This document shows positions 1 to 9,661 of a stretch of DNA of 64,000 bases, piece by piece. The first letter of the stretch is position 1. Each line of letters starts with the position of its first letter. The stretch lies in the NCBI GenBank assembly GCA_937928045.1, contig CALFWO010000038.1, positions 1 through 64,000 of the forward strand, read 5' to 3'. Source of the DNA: an uncultured Saprospiraceae bacterium. Lineage in GTDB: Bacteria > Bacteroidota > Bacteroidia > Chitinophagales > Saprospiraceae. The notes under the pieces are model-generated. The model was not told where the DNA came from, searched no databases, and saw only the letters and a list, made by a program, of their open reading frames with translations. A program made the translations under genes and the position numbers.

Positions 1-3000
1 ATCCCAAATATATTTATAATCTCAGCTATTATATTCTCCTTTGCAGCGACATTTAAATCAACACTGCACTCCTTTATCGGGGCCATGTCAATTCTAGTTT
101 TATATTTATTTGGACAATCACTAATTAGTAATATCAATAGCGAATCGCTAACGATTCTTAGCGACCCTTTATGTATCAATGCACAAACATTGATCACAAA
201 ATACTGGACGATTATTGAAAAAAATACTCAAGTAATCTCATATTCAGGATTACTATTAGTCAACAGAATATTATGGCTAGCCTTTTCGTTTCTTATTTTA
301 TTTTTTACTTACAAAAGATTTTCATTTACAAGAAGAAAAACCAAAAACAAAGAATCAAAGAAAAGTTCATCAGAATTGACATCTTTTCTGACCGTAACTA
401 CTAAGCCTTTACCCATAGTCCATATATCAGACAACATAAACACTCAGTTTTACCAATTTTTCTTTCAACTAAAAGTAGACACCAAAGGAATCTTAAGATC
501 AACTCCATTTATCGTGCTTATTCTTTTAGGCATCTTCAACATGTCTAACTCTATGTACAATTCAAATCACATGTATGGAACAGGTAATCATCCCGTAACA
601 TATCTATTGGTTGAAGCCATTAGAAACTCTCTTTATTTATTTGTAATGGGAATTCTATTATATTTCTCTGGTGCACTAGTTTGGAAAGAAAGAGAGGCAA
701 AAATAAATGAATTATTTGATGCTTCTCCAGTTGCAACTTGGATCCCCTACATAGCCAAAGTATTCAGTCTAATTATCCTTACAGCGATCATATTATCGGT
801 AGCAATATTAAACGGCATCGCCATTCAAACAATACATGGATATTTCAACTTTGAACTGTCTGTATACATAAGAGAATTATTGGTTTACGACTTAATACAA
901 TTTTCAAGCATCATCGCCTTTGCCATATTAATTCAGACATTAGTAAATAATAAATACCTCGGATACTTTGTATTTCTAATTCTAATAGTGGCCCTAAAAT
1001 TCGGTCCTCAAGCATTTGAAATCAGTAGCAATCTTGTCATTTATGGAAGCCTGCCGAGCTATATTTATTCCGACATGAATGCATGGAGTATTTTTGAAAG
1101 TGGATTGACTTGGTTCAGCGCGTATTGGTCCTTGTTCGCAATGCTTTTATCAATACTTGGAATTCTTTTTTATGTAAGGGGAAAAAATAGGAATGTAATC
1201 AATCGATTGAAAACTGCCAAGCGCAGATTCGCAGGCAACCTAGTAATCAATACGTTTTTGATAACTGCGTTATGGCTGGGTACCACTGGGTTTTTATTTT
1301 ATCAAACGAAAGTTCTGAACACTATCACCAGCTCTACCTTAAATGATCAACTCAAAGTGAGCTACGAGAAAAATTATAAAAAATATCAACATGCCGCACA
1401 ACCTAGAATAACTAATGTAATTTACGACATCGATATTTATCCTGAAGAAAGAGACTTTTCTGCTAAGGCAAAATTGACTGTTCAAAACAAAACAGAAGAA
1501 AATATTTCACAATTGTATTTCTCTCTATTTAATGATCTTCAAACAACCATAAATATTGAAAACGCTATTGAGACTCGGGATAAAAAACTTCCATTTTCAA
1601 TTTTCGAATTACAATCACCATTGTCTCCAGGAGATAGCTTGATTATTGATGTTATTGCATCTTATACAAGCGAAGGAATCGAAAACGAATTGAGCAACAC
1701 CAACATCGTGAGCAATGGATCATTCTTAAGCAACTTCAAAATGATTCCTACAATAGGATATTCCGACCGACTGGAACTGACCGGTAAAAACTTGAGAGCA
1801 AAATATAATCTTCCGGAAAAACCGAGGATGTCAAAATTACATGAGAACTGTAGTGCCTCTTGTCAGAATACCTATATCTCTCAAGATGCAGATTGGGTCA
1901 CTATTAAAAGTACCATCAGCACATCCGAAGATCAACTTGCCATTGCGCCTGGAAATTTAATAAAAGAATGGAAAGTCAATGATAGAAATTATTACACTTA
2001 TGAATTAAACCAACCTGTATTAAATTTTTACAGTTTTATTTCCGGAAAATACGAAGTGGATCGTTCTGAATGGATTGCACCAGACGGAAAGAAAATAGAC
2101 ATTGAAGTTTATTATCACAAAGGCCATGAATACAATATTGATAAGATGGTGAAGTCCATGAAACATTCTTTGAATTACTATTCAACCAATTTTTCTCCTT
2201 ATCCTCATACCCAAGCGCGTATAATTGAATTCCCGAGATACGACAGATTTGCCCAGGCATTTCCAGGAACTATGCCTTACTCAGAATCAATGGGATTCAT
2301 TGCAAATTTGGAATCACCCGAAGCTATCGACATGGTCTATTATGTTGTGGCCCATGAAATGGCACACCAATGGTGGGCACATCAGGTCATTGGTGCATCT
2401 GTTCAAGGTGCAACAATGATCTCAGAATCATTTGCTCAATATTCAGCATTAATGGTCATGAAAGAAGCATATGGAGATGATAAAATGAAAGAATTCATGC
2501 GTTACGAAATGGAAAAATACTTACGGGGACGTACTAAAGAAACCAACCATGAATTGTCATTAATGACTTCTGAAAAACAAAATTACATCCATTACGCAAA
2601 AGGATCTGTTGTTATGTTCGCATTGCAGGATTATCTAGGCGAAGAAAAAGTAAATGCTGCATTAAGAAAATTTTTGAAAGACAAGTCTTATCAAGAAGCA
2701 CCATATACAACATCCTTAGAATTCATGGATTACATTGAAGCAGAAACTCCTGACAGTTTGCAATATTTACTAAAGGATATGATTTCAACCATCACACTTT
2801 ATAGCAACAAAACAACCAATTCGAATTACAAAAAATTGGCAGATGGAAAGTACGAAGTGAATATTGATGTTACGGTTGAAAAGTATCGTGCGGATTCTCT
2901 TGGACGGGAAACCTTAATTCCTCACGATGACTATATCGACATCGGAATATTCAGTGAAGAGGTAACTGAAGGCAATAAATATGGTAGACCAATATTGGTG

Positions 3001-3144
3001 GAGCGTTTGAAAATTTCAAAACCTGAGGCCAGCTTCACTTTTATTGTTGATGAGCTTCCTTACGAAGCAGGAATCGATCCGAATCATTTATTGGTCGATA
3101 GAATGCCCGAAGATAATTTGAAGCGGTTGGAAGAATTAAAATAG
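1..3144 (+). CDS. ABC-2-type permease fused to M1 zinc aminopeptidase (5' end cut off)
   Basis: The frame is open from base 1, so the true start lies upstream of the window; an ATG at 85 is internal. About 1,047 residues are visible. The first 430 or so contain many hydrophobic spans typical of ABC-2 permease subunits. The second half is an M1 (gluzincin) peptidase: zinc motif HEMAHQ at bases 2353-2370 and the downstream ligand Glu in SESFAQY about 19 residues later. M1 enzymes remove N-terminal residues from peptides. Fusion to an ABC permease is a recurring Bacteroidota architecture; the transported substrate is not known from the sequence. An ABC ATPase partner would be expected upstream of the window. 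The gene ends at a strong hairpin shared with the convergent neighbour. Confidence 0.85.
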   Translation: MPNIFIISAIIFSFAATFKSTLHSFIGAMSILVLYLFGQSLISNINSESLTILSDPLCINAQTLITKYWTIIEKNTQVISYSGLLLVNRILWLAFSFLILFFTYKRFSFTRRKTKNKESKKSSSELTSFLTVTTKPLPIVHISDNINTQFYQFFFQLKVDTKGILRSTPFIVLILLGIFNMSNSMYNSNHMYGTGNHPVTYLLVEAIRNSLYLFVMGILLYFSGALVWKEREAKINELFDASPVATWIPYIAKVFSLIILTAIILSVAILNGIAIQTIHGYFNFELSVYIRELLVYDLIQFSSIIAFAILIQTLVNNKYLGYFVFLILIVALKFGPQAFEISSNLVIYGSLPSYIYSDMNAWSIFESGLTWFSAYWSLFAMLLSILGILFYVRGKNRNVINRLKTAKRRFAGNLVINTFLITALWLGTTGFLFYQTKVLNTITSSTLNDQLKVSYEKNYKKYQHAAQPRITNVIYDIDIYPEERDFSAKAKLTVQNKTEENISQLYFSLFNDLQTTINIENAIETRDKKLPFSIFELQSPLSPGDSLIIDVIASYTSEGIENELSNTNIVSNGSFLSNFKMIPTIGYSDRLELTGKNLRAKYNLPEKPRMSKLHENCSASCQNTYISQDADWVTIKSTISTSEDQLAIAPGNLIKEWKVNDRNYYTYELNQPVLNFYSFISGKYEVDRSEWIAPDGKKIDIEVYYHKGHEYNIDKMVKSMKHSLNYYSTNFSPYPHTQARIIEFPRYDRFAQAFPGTMPYSESMGFIANLESPEAIDMVYYVVAHEMAHQWWAHQVIGASVQGATMISESFAQYSALMVMKEAYGDDKMKEFMRYEMEKYLRGRTKETNHELSLMTSEKQNYIHYAKGSVVMFALQDYLGEEKVNAALRKFLKDKSYQEAPYTTSLEFMDYIEAETPDSLQYLLKDMISTITLYSNKTTNSNYKKLADGKYEVNIDVTVEKYRADSLGRETLIPHDDYIDIGIFSEEVTEGNKYGRPILVERLKISKPEASFTFIVDELPYEAGIDPNHLLVDRMPEDNLKRLEELK

Positions 3145-3146
3145 AT

Positions 3147-3184
3147 AAAAAGCCCTTCAGTTCTAAGAACTTGAAGGGCTTTTT
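3147..3184. terminator. bidirectional intrinsic terminator
   Basis: Inverted repeat with arms AAAAGCCCTTCA and TGAAGGGCTTTT, separated by about 11 bases, lying between two convergent genes. The A and T runs on both sides let it act as a terminator in either direction. Confidence 0.85.
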
Positions 3185-3204
3185 ATTATTCAGAATATTT
3201 GAGA

Positions 3205-3657
3205 TCAAGAGCCTGGCATCACTACAATTTCATGATGTGTCAAAGAATATTTTTGATCCACAGTTATTAAAATGATTTTATCATCCTTCTCACACTTTTT
3301 AAGTATTTCCTTGAGTTCCACTTCATAGCGTGTATCCTCCGAGAACATCCAAATGGTATTGGTCCGATCATTTTTTATTGCCACTTTAAAGCCAAGATTC
3401 TGGATTGGAACTCCACCCTCTTCATTTAGCATTACCGTAGCTACTGTCAATTTACCCTCCATCCCTGCTTCAAGTTTACAAATTCCTCTAGGAGAGTACT
3501 CATCCACTAACATTTTCCCATTGTAAAGAATCGCCGCACAGTCACTATAGTTTTTCTCCTTGGCTTTAATATTGTCTTGCTTGACACTTTGTCCTGAAAC
3601 TGCTGAGCTAAAAAGGATTCCTAGGATAATGAAAAAGCAAATCTTTTCTGTACTCAT
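3205..3657 (-). CDS. small secreted protein of unknown function
   Basis: 150 residues. The N-terminus has a clear Sec signal peptide (hydrophobic stretch of about residues 6-20, followed by SGQS), so the mature protein is exported, probably to the periplasm. The rest is a small mixed alpha/beta domain with a repeated charged pattern; I do not recognise the family. Three cysteines (about residues 40, 60 and 117) could form a disulfide. It stands alone, convergent with the peptidase gene and divergent from the winged-helix regulator. Confidence 0.6.
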   Translation of the reverse strand: MSTEKICFFIILGILFSSAVSGQSVKQDNIKAKEKNYSDCAAILYNGKMLVDEYSPRGICKLEAGMEGKLTVATVMLNEEGGVPIQNLGFKVAIKNDRTNTIWMFSEDTRYEVELKEILKKCEKDDKIILITVDQKYSLTHHEIVVMPGS

Positions 3658-3793
3658 AAATTAGAATTTTAATTGCTGAAATGTATTTCAAAGTTGGTCT
3701 CAAAAGTTAAGATATGCCAATATATAGGGTAAAACAATGTAAATGAAATGTAAATGGCCTTGATCTCACTTCAAATCAATGTAAATTGCACAC

Positions 3794-4708
3794 ATGACTT
3801 CACTTAATCAAAAGTGCTTTTTCTGGACGATGCTATTGGCTCTAAGCCCCCTTACAACTTTGTACAGCAATAATACAAACCAAGCTACTTTTGATGAAAG
3901 TGTGAATTTGGTGATGCGGAAAGTAGGAGATCAACTTTTAAACATCAAAGGTGACACCACCAGCAAAATTCCGCCAGTTGTTCAAAAAGACAATTTATTT
4001 AGCATACAACTCAATACCTCTTTTAAATATGGAGATTTACCATCCATCTTAGATCAAGCGCTTCGCGCAGCAAAAATTGAATCAAACTATCATGTGTTGG
4101 TTCGCAGTTGCGATGCCGACAGAACTGCGATCTTAGGCTACATAAAGTCAGACCTGTCCGAACAAAACTTACCCTGTCGCAGCAGAGAACAAGAAGAAAA
4201 TTGCAACATTATTGAACTTAGAATCTTAGAGACACCAATTGAAACTATGGCAAATACGTTAGGAACAAACCATACAACAAGTTCGAATACTTGGCTTTTC
4301 TTTCCGTTGTTTTCTGCCTTGACACTTGCCTTAAGCGGGTATTTTCTTTTCCGAAAAAAACAACCACATAAGTTCCCCGAAGTACAAAGTGAGCAATCTC
4401 TAGACAATGGTATCCCCCTTGGAAGTTTCATATTTGATGTACAAAATCAAACTTTGAAAATGGGAACTGAAGAACAAAATCTTACCTTTAGAGAGGCAAA
4501 AATTTTAAAAATATTTGCAGACCAACCCAATCAAGTGGTAACAAGAAATACTTTGATTGATGAAGTTTGGGGAAAAGAAGGTGTGATCGTTGGACGAAGC
4601 TTAGATGTGTTTATCTCTAGATTAAGAAAATTACTTAAGAAAGATGGTGCAGTGAGCATCACAAATATTCATGGTGTTGGATACAAATTAGAAGTAGCAA
4701 AAAGTTAA
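3794..4708 (+). CDS. membrane-anchored winged-helix transcriptional regulator, C-terminal DNA-binding domain
   Basis: 304 residues. Order of parts: signal-like hydrophobic N-terminus (about 9-24), a periplasmic region (25-165) with several cysteines, one membrane segment (about 167-186), then an OmpR/PhoB-type winged helix (about 210-302) with the typical C-terminal hairpin ending in NIHGVGYKL. No receiver domain is present, so it is a one-component regulator that would sense outside and bind DNA inside while staying in the membrane. ToxR and CadC have the opposite order (winged helix first). The next gene, a propeller lipoprotein, begins 9 bases downstream and is probably co-transcribed, so it may be its partner or target. 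Function is inferred from domains; the signal sensed is unknown. Confidence 0.8.
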   Translation: MTSLNQKCFFWTMLLALSPLTTLYSNNTNQATFDESVNLVMRKVGDQLLNIKGDTTSKIPPVVQKDNLFSIQLNTSFKYGDLPSILDQALRAAKIESNYHVLVRSCDADRTAILGYIKSDLSEQNLPCRSREQEENCNIIELRILETPIETMANTLGTNHTTSSNTWLFFPLFSALTLALSGYFLFRKKQPHKFPEVQSEQSLDNGIPLGSFIFDVQNQTLKMGTEEQNLTFREAKILKIFADQPNQVVTRNTLIDEVWGKEGVIVGRSLDVFISRLRKLLKKDGAVSITNIHGVGYKLEVAKS

Positions 4709-4717
4709 ATACCAAGA

Positions 4718-5848
4718 ATGGAATTTTCAAAGAATAAAACCCCGATTGTATTACCTTCCATTTTTCTCCTCCTCCTTTACCTTTTATTTAGCTCCTGCAA
4801 AAGCCAACCGGCTAAAATCCCCAATTCTAGTTCAACGCTTTCGCATGATACTTCAGAAGAACTTGGCAAAATCGTTGACGCTTTCGATTTAAAGATCACC
4901 CAAATTTATCAAACCAAAAACGGAGATTACTGGTTTGGCTCTAATGATCAAGGCGCTTATCAGTACTATAAATCTACAAATGGAAAAATGATCTTAAAGC
5001 AATACAACACCGAAGATGGTTTGGCCAGTAATCGGATTAGAAGTATTCGAGAAGATAAAGCAGGAAATATTTATTTGGACTGCTTGGATGGTATCAATAA
5101 ATATATTGATAATAGATTCAAAACTTTGAAATTTCATCCAGACTCTGAAAGCGAGTGGAGAATTTCTGATGAAGATCTGTGGTTCGAAGGCGATTTCAAC
5201 AAAGATGGCGTCTATCGATACGACGGAGTACATCTTCATCGAATGAGATTACCTACGCACGAATTAGAAGCAGAAATTTACCGCAAGAATCCAGATGCCA
5301 GATACCTTCATGAAGTCTATCACATTTACCAGGATCGACAAAAAAACATTTGGATCGGAGGTGCGACCCTAGGTGCAATGCGATTTGATGGAAAAAATAA
5401 ACGCTGGCTTTCAGAAAGGGAAATGACCGAAGTTGATCCAGGTCCAGCTCCTGGTGTCCGATCAATACTCGAAGATCGTGAAGGAAATTTTTGGTTTAGC
5501 AGTAACGTAAACCATAAATATAAAATACTTCAAACAGGTTCTGACGACGGTCATAATCTGAACTATGAAAAATTAAAAGGCATTGAAATTCCGCTGAGCG
5601 AACAAGGGTCTTTGTCTTACATGGCGATGATTGAAGACAACCATGGGGACATCTGGTTCGCTTCCTATACTCACGGCGTAGACCGCTATGATGGAGAAAA
5701 GTTCGTGAATCTTCCGGTACAAATCAACGGAACCAATGCGGAGATATTTACAATTTACAAAGACAAACAAGGGGGAATTTGGCTAGGTACATTTAATCTA
5801 GGACCACTAAAATTCAATGGTACTACTTTCGAACAATTTAAACCCTAA
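4718..5848 (+). CDS. two-component-regulator-propeller lipoprotein
   Basis: 376 residues. A hydrophobic N-terminus ends in the lipobox FSSC, so it should be a lipoprotein. The body has at least six propeller repeats of the Reg_prop type, seen as recurring D-x-x-G-x-(I/F)-W-(I/F)-G units near residues 60, 110, 210, 255, 310 and 350. Such propellers normally form the periplasmic sensor of hybrid kinases; here there is no kinase, only the propeller. Its tight coupling (9 bases) to the membrane winged-helix regulator suggests that the two form a split sensor/regulator pair. That pairing is inference. Confidence 0.8.
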   Translation: MEFSKNKTPIVLPSIFLLLLYLLFSSCKSQPAKIPNSSSTLSHDTSEELGKIVDAFDLKITQIYQTKNGDYWFGSNDQGAYQYYKSTNGKMILKQYNTEDGLASNRIRSIREDKAGNIYLDCLDGINKYIDNRFKTLKFHPDSESEWRISDEDLWFEGDFNKDGVYRYDGVHLHRMRLPTHELEAEIYRKNPDARYLHEVYHIYQDRQKNIWIGGATLGAMRFDGKNKRWLSEREMTEVDPGPAPGVRSILEDREGNFWFSSNVNHKYKILQTGSDDGHNLNYEKLKGIEIPLSEQGSLSYMAMIEDNHGDIWFASYTHGVDRYDGEKFVNLPVQINGTNAEIFTIYKDKQGGIWLGTFNLGPLKFNGTTFEQFKP

Positions 5849-5854
5849 GCATAA

Positions 5855-6808
5855 TCAGCCTTCCTTCGTCACCTTCAAATAATGCACCTGCAAGTCATTG
5901 ATCTTTAGCGCGACAAAATAATGACCATTTGGAAAGTAAGCGCTAGGCGTCCAAACTGCCTCATATTTTTCTGGAGACAATTCCCGATCTTCTAGCTGAG
6001 CTACAACCCGGCCATTCAAATCAAAAACCTCCACACTAACCTTTGCTTTTTTAAAGACACCATACTTAATGGTCAAGCTTTCTTTAAATGGATTCGGTGA
6101 AGTTTTATAGATAACGCCTTTATCGATGTGTATATCATTCGTTCCGGTAACACCATCTCCATTGATTACAATATCCCAAGTTCCTTCTAACTTTCCATCC
6201 ACGTTCTTTGTCAATGGAATAATCCGATGACGCGCGTCAAATTGTCCAGAAGTTATAGAAGCGGCAGCATCTCCTGCAATACTCGTGTCTCCTTCAAAAT
6301 ACAATTGAGTCGTTATCGTTTCAAAGCCGGGAGGGGTAATTTTAAAGTGAATGTGCGATGGACGAAATTCTCCGCCATTCAGGTATTTTCCTGGCAATAT
6401 GGTTTCGAATAAGTAAAATCCCTGATCATTGGTCTTGACTTTTCCTCGAAGATTAAAGCCAGCGTTGTCGTACTGGCCGGCGTCATTAGCATGCCAGACA
6501 TCAACTACGGTATTCGGAATAAACTCCGAGCAATCTAGATTGTATACGCGACCCGAAATAATCATTCGTTGACCCACTTCATTGTTCGAAGCTAGTTGAC
6601 TTGCTTGAATCTCCGGCGGATTATCGGTGTAAAACGGCCCTTCGCCATAAAAGTCCAAAGTGGTCTTATCGCACATCAAGCTGTTCGCATCATCTGCTGT
6701 CTCATTGGTTGCGGCAACTCCGGTAATGGGCGTAACCCCTAAGGTGAAGGCAGCTAGGGAGGTATTCTTTAAAAATTGTCGACGTTTATTTTGCTTGATG
6801 TCTTTCAT
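5855..6808 (-). CDS. intradiol ring-cleavage dioxygenase-like protein with Tat signal and T9SS sorting domain
   Basis: 317 residues. N-terminus KRRQFLK fits a twin-arginine (Tat) signal. Residues about 50-215 match the intradiol dioxygenase fold, and all four expected non-haem Fe(III) ligands are present: Tyr113 (in HANDAGQYDN), Tyr142, His152 and His154 (in RPSHIHF). The C-terminal 80 residues (from SPNPF) are a T9SS sorting domain, so the protein should end outside the outer membrane or on the cell surface. Known family members open catechol-type rings; extracellular homologues are poorly studied and the substrate is unknown. The gene is convergent with the propeller lipoprotein gene with only 6 bases between stops. 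Confidence 0.82.
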   Translation of the reverse strand: MKDIKQNKRRQFLKNTSLAAFTLGVTPITGVAATNETADDANSLMCDKTTLDFYGEGPFYTDNPPEIQASQLASNNEVGQRMIISGRVYNLDCSEFIPNTVVDVWHANDAGQYDNAGFNLRGKVKTNDQGFYLFETILPGKYLNGGEFRPSHIHFKITPPGFETITTQLYFEGDTSIAGDAAASITSGQFDARHRIIPLTKNVDGKLEGTWDIVINGDGVTGTNDIHIDKGVIYKTSPNPFKESLTIKYGVFKKAKVSVEVFDLNGRVVAQLEDRELSPEKYEAVWTPSAYFPNGHYFVALKINDLQVHYLKVTKEG

Positions 6809-6919
6809 ATTTACGGCATTTTTTCAAATCTCTTACGAATTAAGCGCATTAAATATTGTTCCACTTAATATAACGTATTCTGAGATGAAAAGGATGTCTG
6901 AGCTATTGCATCCATAAAA

Positions 6920-6943
6920 AAGCCCACTCCGAAAAGTGGGCTT
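6920..6943 (-). terminator. intrinsic terminator of the DUF2911 gene
   Basis: Perfect 9-bp inverted repeat (AAGCCCACT and AGTGGGCTT) with a 6-base loop, followed on the minus strand by a T run (6915-6920). It lies about 45 bases beyond the stop of the minus-strand gene. Confidence 0.75.
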
Positions 6944-6988
6944 AAATATTTTATTGATGAATGTCAACTCATATGAGCGACCATCTCT

Positions 6989-7834
6989 TTACATTTTTGA
7001 CCAAGCAGCGATGTTCTCTTTGTTGATTCGCACATAGTTGTCATTTCCTGCTTTAGTTGCCAATTCCAAGGAAGTTGTTGCTTTTGCAATTGCTTCTTTA
7101 TGACGACCCATTTTAGCCAAAATTTCAGCTTCTTGCTTTACTTGCCAAAATTTAGGAGAATCAGACTCTGTAGCCATTCGAATATATTTCAAAGCTGTTT
7201 CGCTATCTCCTCCAACTCTTGCCATATAAGTACCAGCATTGAAGTAATCTCCTGCGCTAGGGCCAGCTAGAGTCTTCTCAATAGATTTCATTGCTACTTC
7301 TTGAGAGTTTACGCCAATCTTTACAGGAACTTCAACATTGTCCCAAGCGATTACCAAATGTCCACTGTCTTCAGTCAGATTAGTGAATTCAATAGTGAAG
7401 GACTCTCTAACTGATGCCATTTTTTTTGGCGTGATATTAACCTTAGCTGCTGGAGTCGCATCTTTATAGCCACCAGAACTGGTAGTTGTGTGCTCATAGA
7501 AGTGTACCTCCCAAGAAGTCATTCCTGGCTTAGTAAACAAAGCATAGTCTCCTGCTTTTAAAGCACTTCCTTCTACAGTAATGTCATCACTGAATGAAAC
7601 CTTTGTCGCTTGATTTGCTCCAGTTCTCCATACTTGGTTGTAAGGAACTAACTTTCCAAAAATCTCTCGATCACGCTTACCGGGGCGAGAATATTCGACT
7701 GTAAAATCAGTCAATCCTATCGTTTGCATAACCGTAGCTGCAGGTGATGGTGCCGGCGTCTTAATTTGAGCCTCTAATTGAGTCGCCCCTAAAAATAGAA
7801 GTGCAACTAATAATGTAAAAACGTTCTTTTTCAT
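6989..7834 (-). CDS. DUF2911 family secreted protein
   Basis: 281 residues from the chosen ATG at 7834, which begins MKKNVFTLLVALLF, a good signal peptide ending in LEAQ. A longer in-frame start at 7903 would put 23 charged residues before the signal and is unlikely. Residues about 25-180 match DUF2911 (EYSRPGKRDREIFG, YNQVWRTGANQAT), a Bacteroidota periplasmic family of unknown function. The last 90 residues look like TPR-type helices (ALKYIRMATESDSP and following). A promoter-like TACTTTTG box (7865-7858 on the minus strand) precedes the start. The gene is monocistronic, with its own terminator. Confidence 0.8.
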   Translation of the reverse strand: MKKNVFTLLVALLFLGATQLEAQIKTPAPSPAATVMQTIGLTDFTVEYSRPGKRDREIFGKLVPYNQVWRTGANQATKVSFSDDITVEGSALKAGDYALFTKPGMTSWEVHFYEHTTTSSGGYKDATPAAKVNITPKKMASVRESFTIEFTNLTEDSGHLVIAWDNVEVPVKIGVNSQEVAMKSIEKTLAGPSAGDYFNAGTYMARVGGDSETALKYIRMATESDSPKFWQVKQEAEILAKMGRHKEAIAKATTSLELATKAGNDNYVRINKENIAAWSKM

Positions 7835-8066
7835 GAAAATTAAAGTTTTATGTTTTGCAAAAGTAATTGAAAGTATCCAATGCAAAGGATTCTTCCAAGA
7901 CACTTGTGGTAAAACATAAGAAATGTGTGAAGGTTTAGCAAAAGAATAGATTTATCGCTGAGGCCAATTCTATCTTTTCAAAAGCTATTGAGGTTGAAAG
8001 TATTAGGTGGGAAAAACCGGTTTCACTACAATGCGATGTTAATATGGACAACGTCCAAATGAAGGA

Positions 8067-9548
8067 CTATATGGGATTCCAAAGCCTAAGGTCCAGATAA
8101 TTAAAGACTCTTTGTTCACTTGTTGTTTTCGAAAGTTCGACTATTTCATCCTTAAACCTAGTGGCCAATTCCTTTTTCTCTTTTTTATTAACAGCTCCTA
8201 TCATTGCAGTTAAAAATTTAAACAAGATTTTTTCAACTTCATATATAGGCCTTCTGCTTTTCAAATATCTCGGAGTGGATTGCAACAAGGAACTTAATAA
8301 AGAAAAATTTCCAAGTTCAAAATGAATTAATAAATTCAAAATTCGAGCAAAGTAGAAGACTTCTTTTACGACGTCTTCTTTGGAATCATTAAGAATTAGA
8401 TTAACCCAGGGAAGCGCAACTTCGAACTGTCTATTTTGAAAAATGATATATGCGGATAAATAATAAAAAGTTATGCGATGGTGACGTTCAATGTTTTTTC
8501 CAAATCGTTGTAATCCCAATTCAATAGCTGGAATATATCTCAAAGCGGCCTTGAAATTTTTCTGACTGAGGTTCCAATTTATAAGCAACAAATATTTTTG
8601 ACGAAAAACTCTTGACTCAATATTCTTAATATGTTTAAACGCTTTTCTTTCCAACACTTTTTCCAATCGATCGATTCCAGTCTCCAGTTCATCATAGTTT
8701 CCGATTACCAAACTATCTATCAACATATTATTCAACGTACCAAGATAACGTTGGGCATATAACTGAAGAAAATGAGGCTCTTTTTCCAGAAGATCTAAAA
8801 ACTGACGATTAATTATGTAGGCCTCCTTGGCGTTTCCTTGCATGAATTGATATACAGCATTGGCTTGTAAGAAATACAACTTGCTTCGAAAGTTAGTTGC
8901 AAATTTTATATCCTTCAACAATGAAGATCCGGCTAGTTTGTCAATATACTTTTTCTGTTTCGCGAATTGAATTTTTTGAAATTTGGTTTGGAACTGAATC
9001 ATTTGTTGGGTTAAATACCAATATTCGTTAGTACTTTTCAACTGTTCTGTTCTCAACAGATTTTCTTGATACACTTGCTTTACAACTTCATCTCCTTTCT
9101 TAAATGCCCCAAGGGCGGCTAATTTAATTTCGAGATCAGCGAGCATAAGTTGTAAACTAAAAAATTCATATTTGACTGCTAAAGATTTTCCTTTTTTAAG
9201 CTCACTCACTGCAGCTTTATACATCCCTTTGGCAATGAGCACATTTACTGCATTGAATTTCTCAAAGATTTTAATCTCCAACACACTCTGGTCAAATTGG
9301 GTTAAAGACTTAAGAATGTTTTCAAAGAGATATCTTTTATTGACTGCCAAATGTTTGAGGAAATTTGCGCCTTTGTTTGCGCTTATGAATTGGTCTTCAT
9401 TAAATTCCGTTTGCTCAAGAAGTGCATTAAATAATTGTATATAATCCTTTTTTTCATCTCCGGCTTGCACCTTAATGTAGCGCTTTTCGGTTTTTGACAA
9501 GGATTTAACCAAATCAAACAGAAAGGGGGAGGCTGTTTTCATGAACAC
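8067..9548 (-). CDS. large helical cytoplasmic protein of unknown function
   Basis: 493 residues, no signal peptide or membrane segment. The sequence is almost wholly alpha-helical, rich in Lys, Leu, Phe and Tyr, with a pattern like TPR or HEAT-type repeats but without clear consensus. The N-terminus (PFLFDLVKSLSKTEKRYIK) looks like a conserved start seen in Bacteroidota proteins of unknown role. It could be a scaffold or regulatory protein. It is transcribed divergently from the propeller/T9SS gene starting at 9729. Confidence 0.65.
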   Translation of the reverse strand: MFMKTASPFLFDLVKSLSKTEKRYIKVQAGDEKKDYIQLFNALLEQTEFNEDQFISANKGANFLKHLAVNKRYLFENILKSLTQFDQSVLEIKIFEKFNAVNVLIAKGMYKAAVSELKKGKSLAVKYEFFSLQLMLADLEIKLAALGAFKKGDEVVKQVYQENLLRTEQLKSTNEYWYLTQQMIQFQTKFQKIQFAKQKKYIDKLAGSSLLKDIKFATNFRSKLYFLQANAVYQFMQGNAKEAYIINRQFLDLLEKEPHFLQLYAQRYLGTLNNMLIDSLVIGNYDELETGIDRLEKVLERKAFKHIKNIESRVFRQKYLLLINWNLSQKNFKAALRYIPAIELGLQRFGKNIERHHRITFYYLSAYIIFQNRQFEVALPWVNLILNDSKEDVVKEVFYFARILNLLIHFELGNFSLLSSLLQSTPRYLKSRRPIYEVEKILFKFLTAMIGAVNKKEKKELATRFKDEIVELSKTTSEQRVFNYLDLRLWNPI

Positions 9549-9661
9549 ACTTAATTTGAAACCTAATTTTATATCACGAATTAGAATATAATATGTTGCA
9601 AAATAAGTATTTGTGTCATTTTTAATCCATTTTGAATCCTTATTTTATAATATCATTGTAC

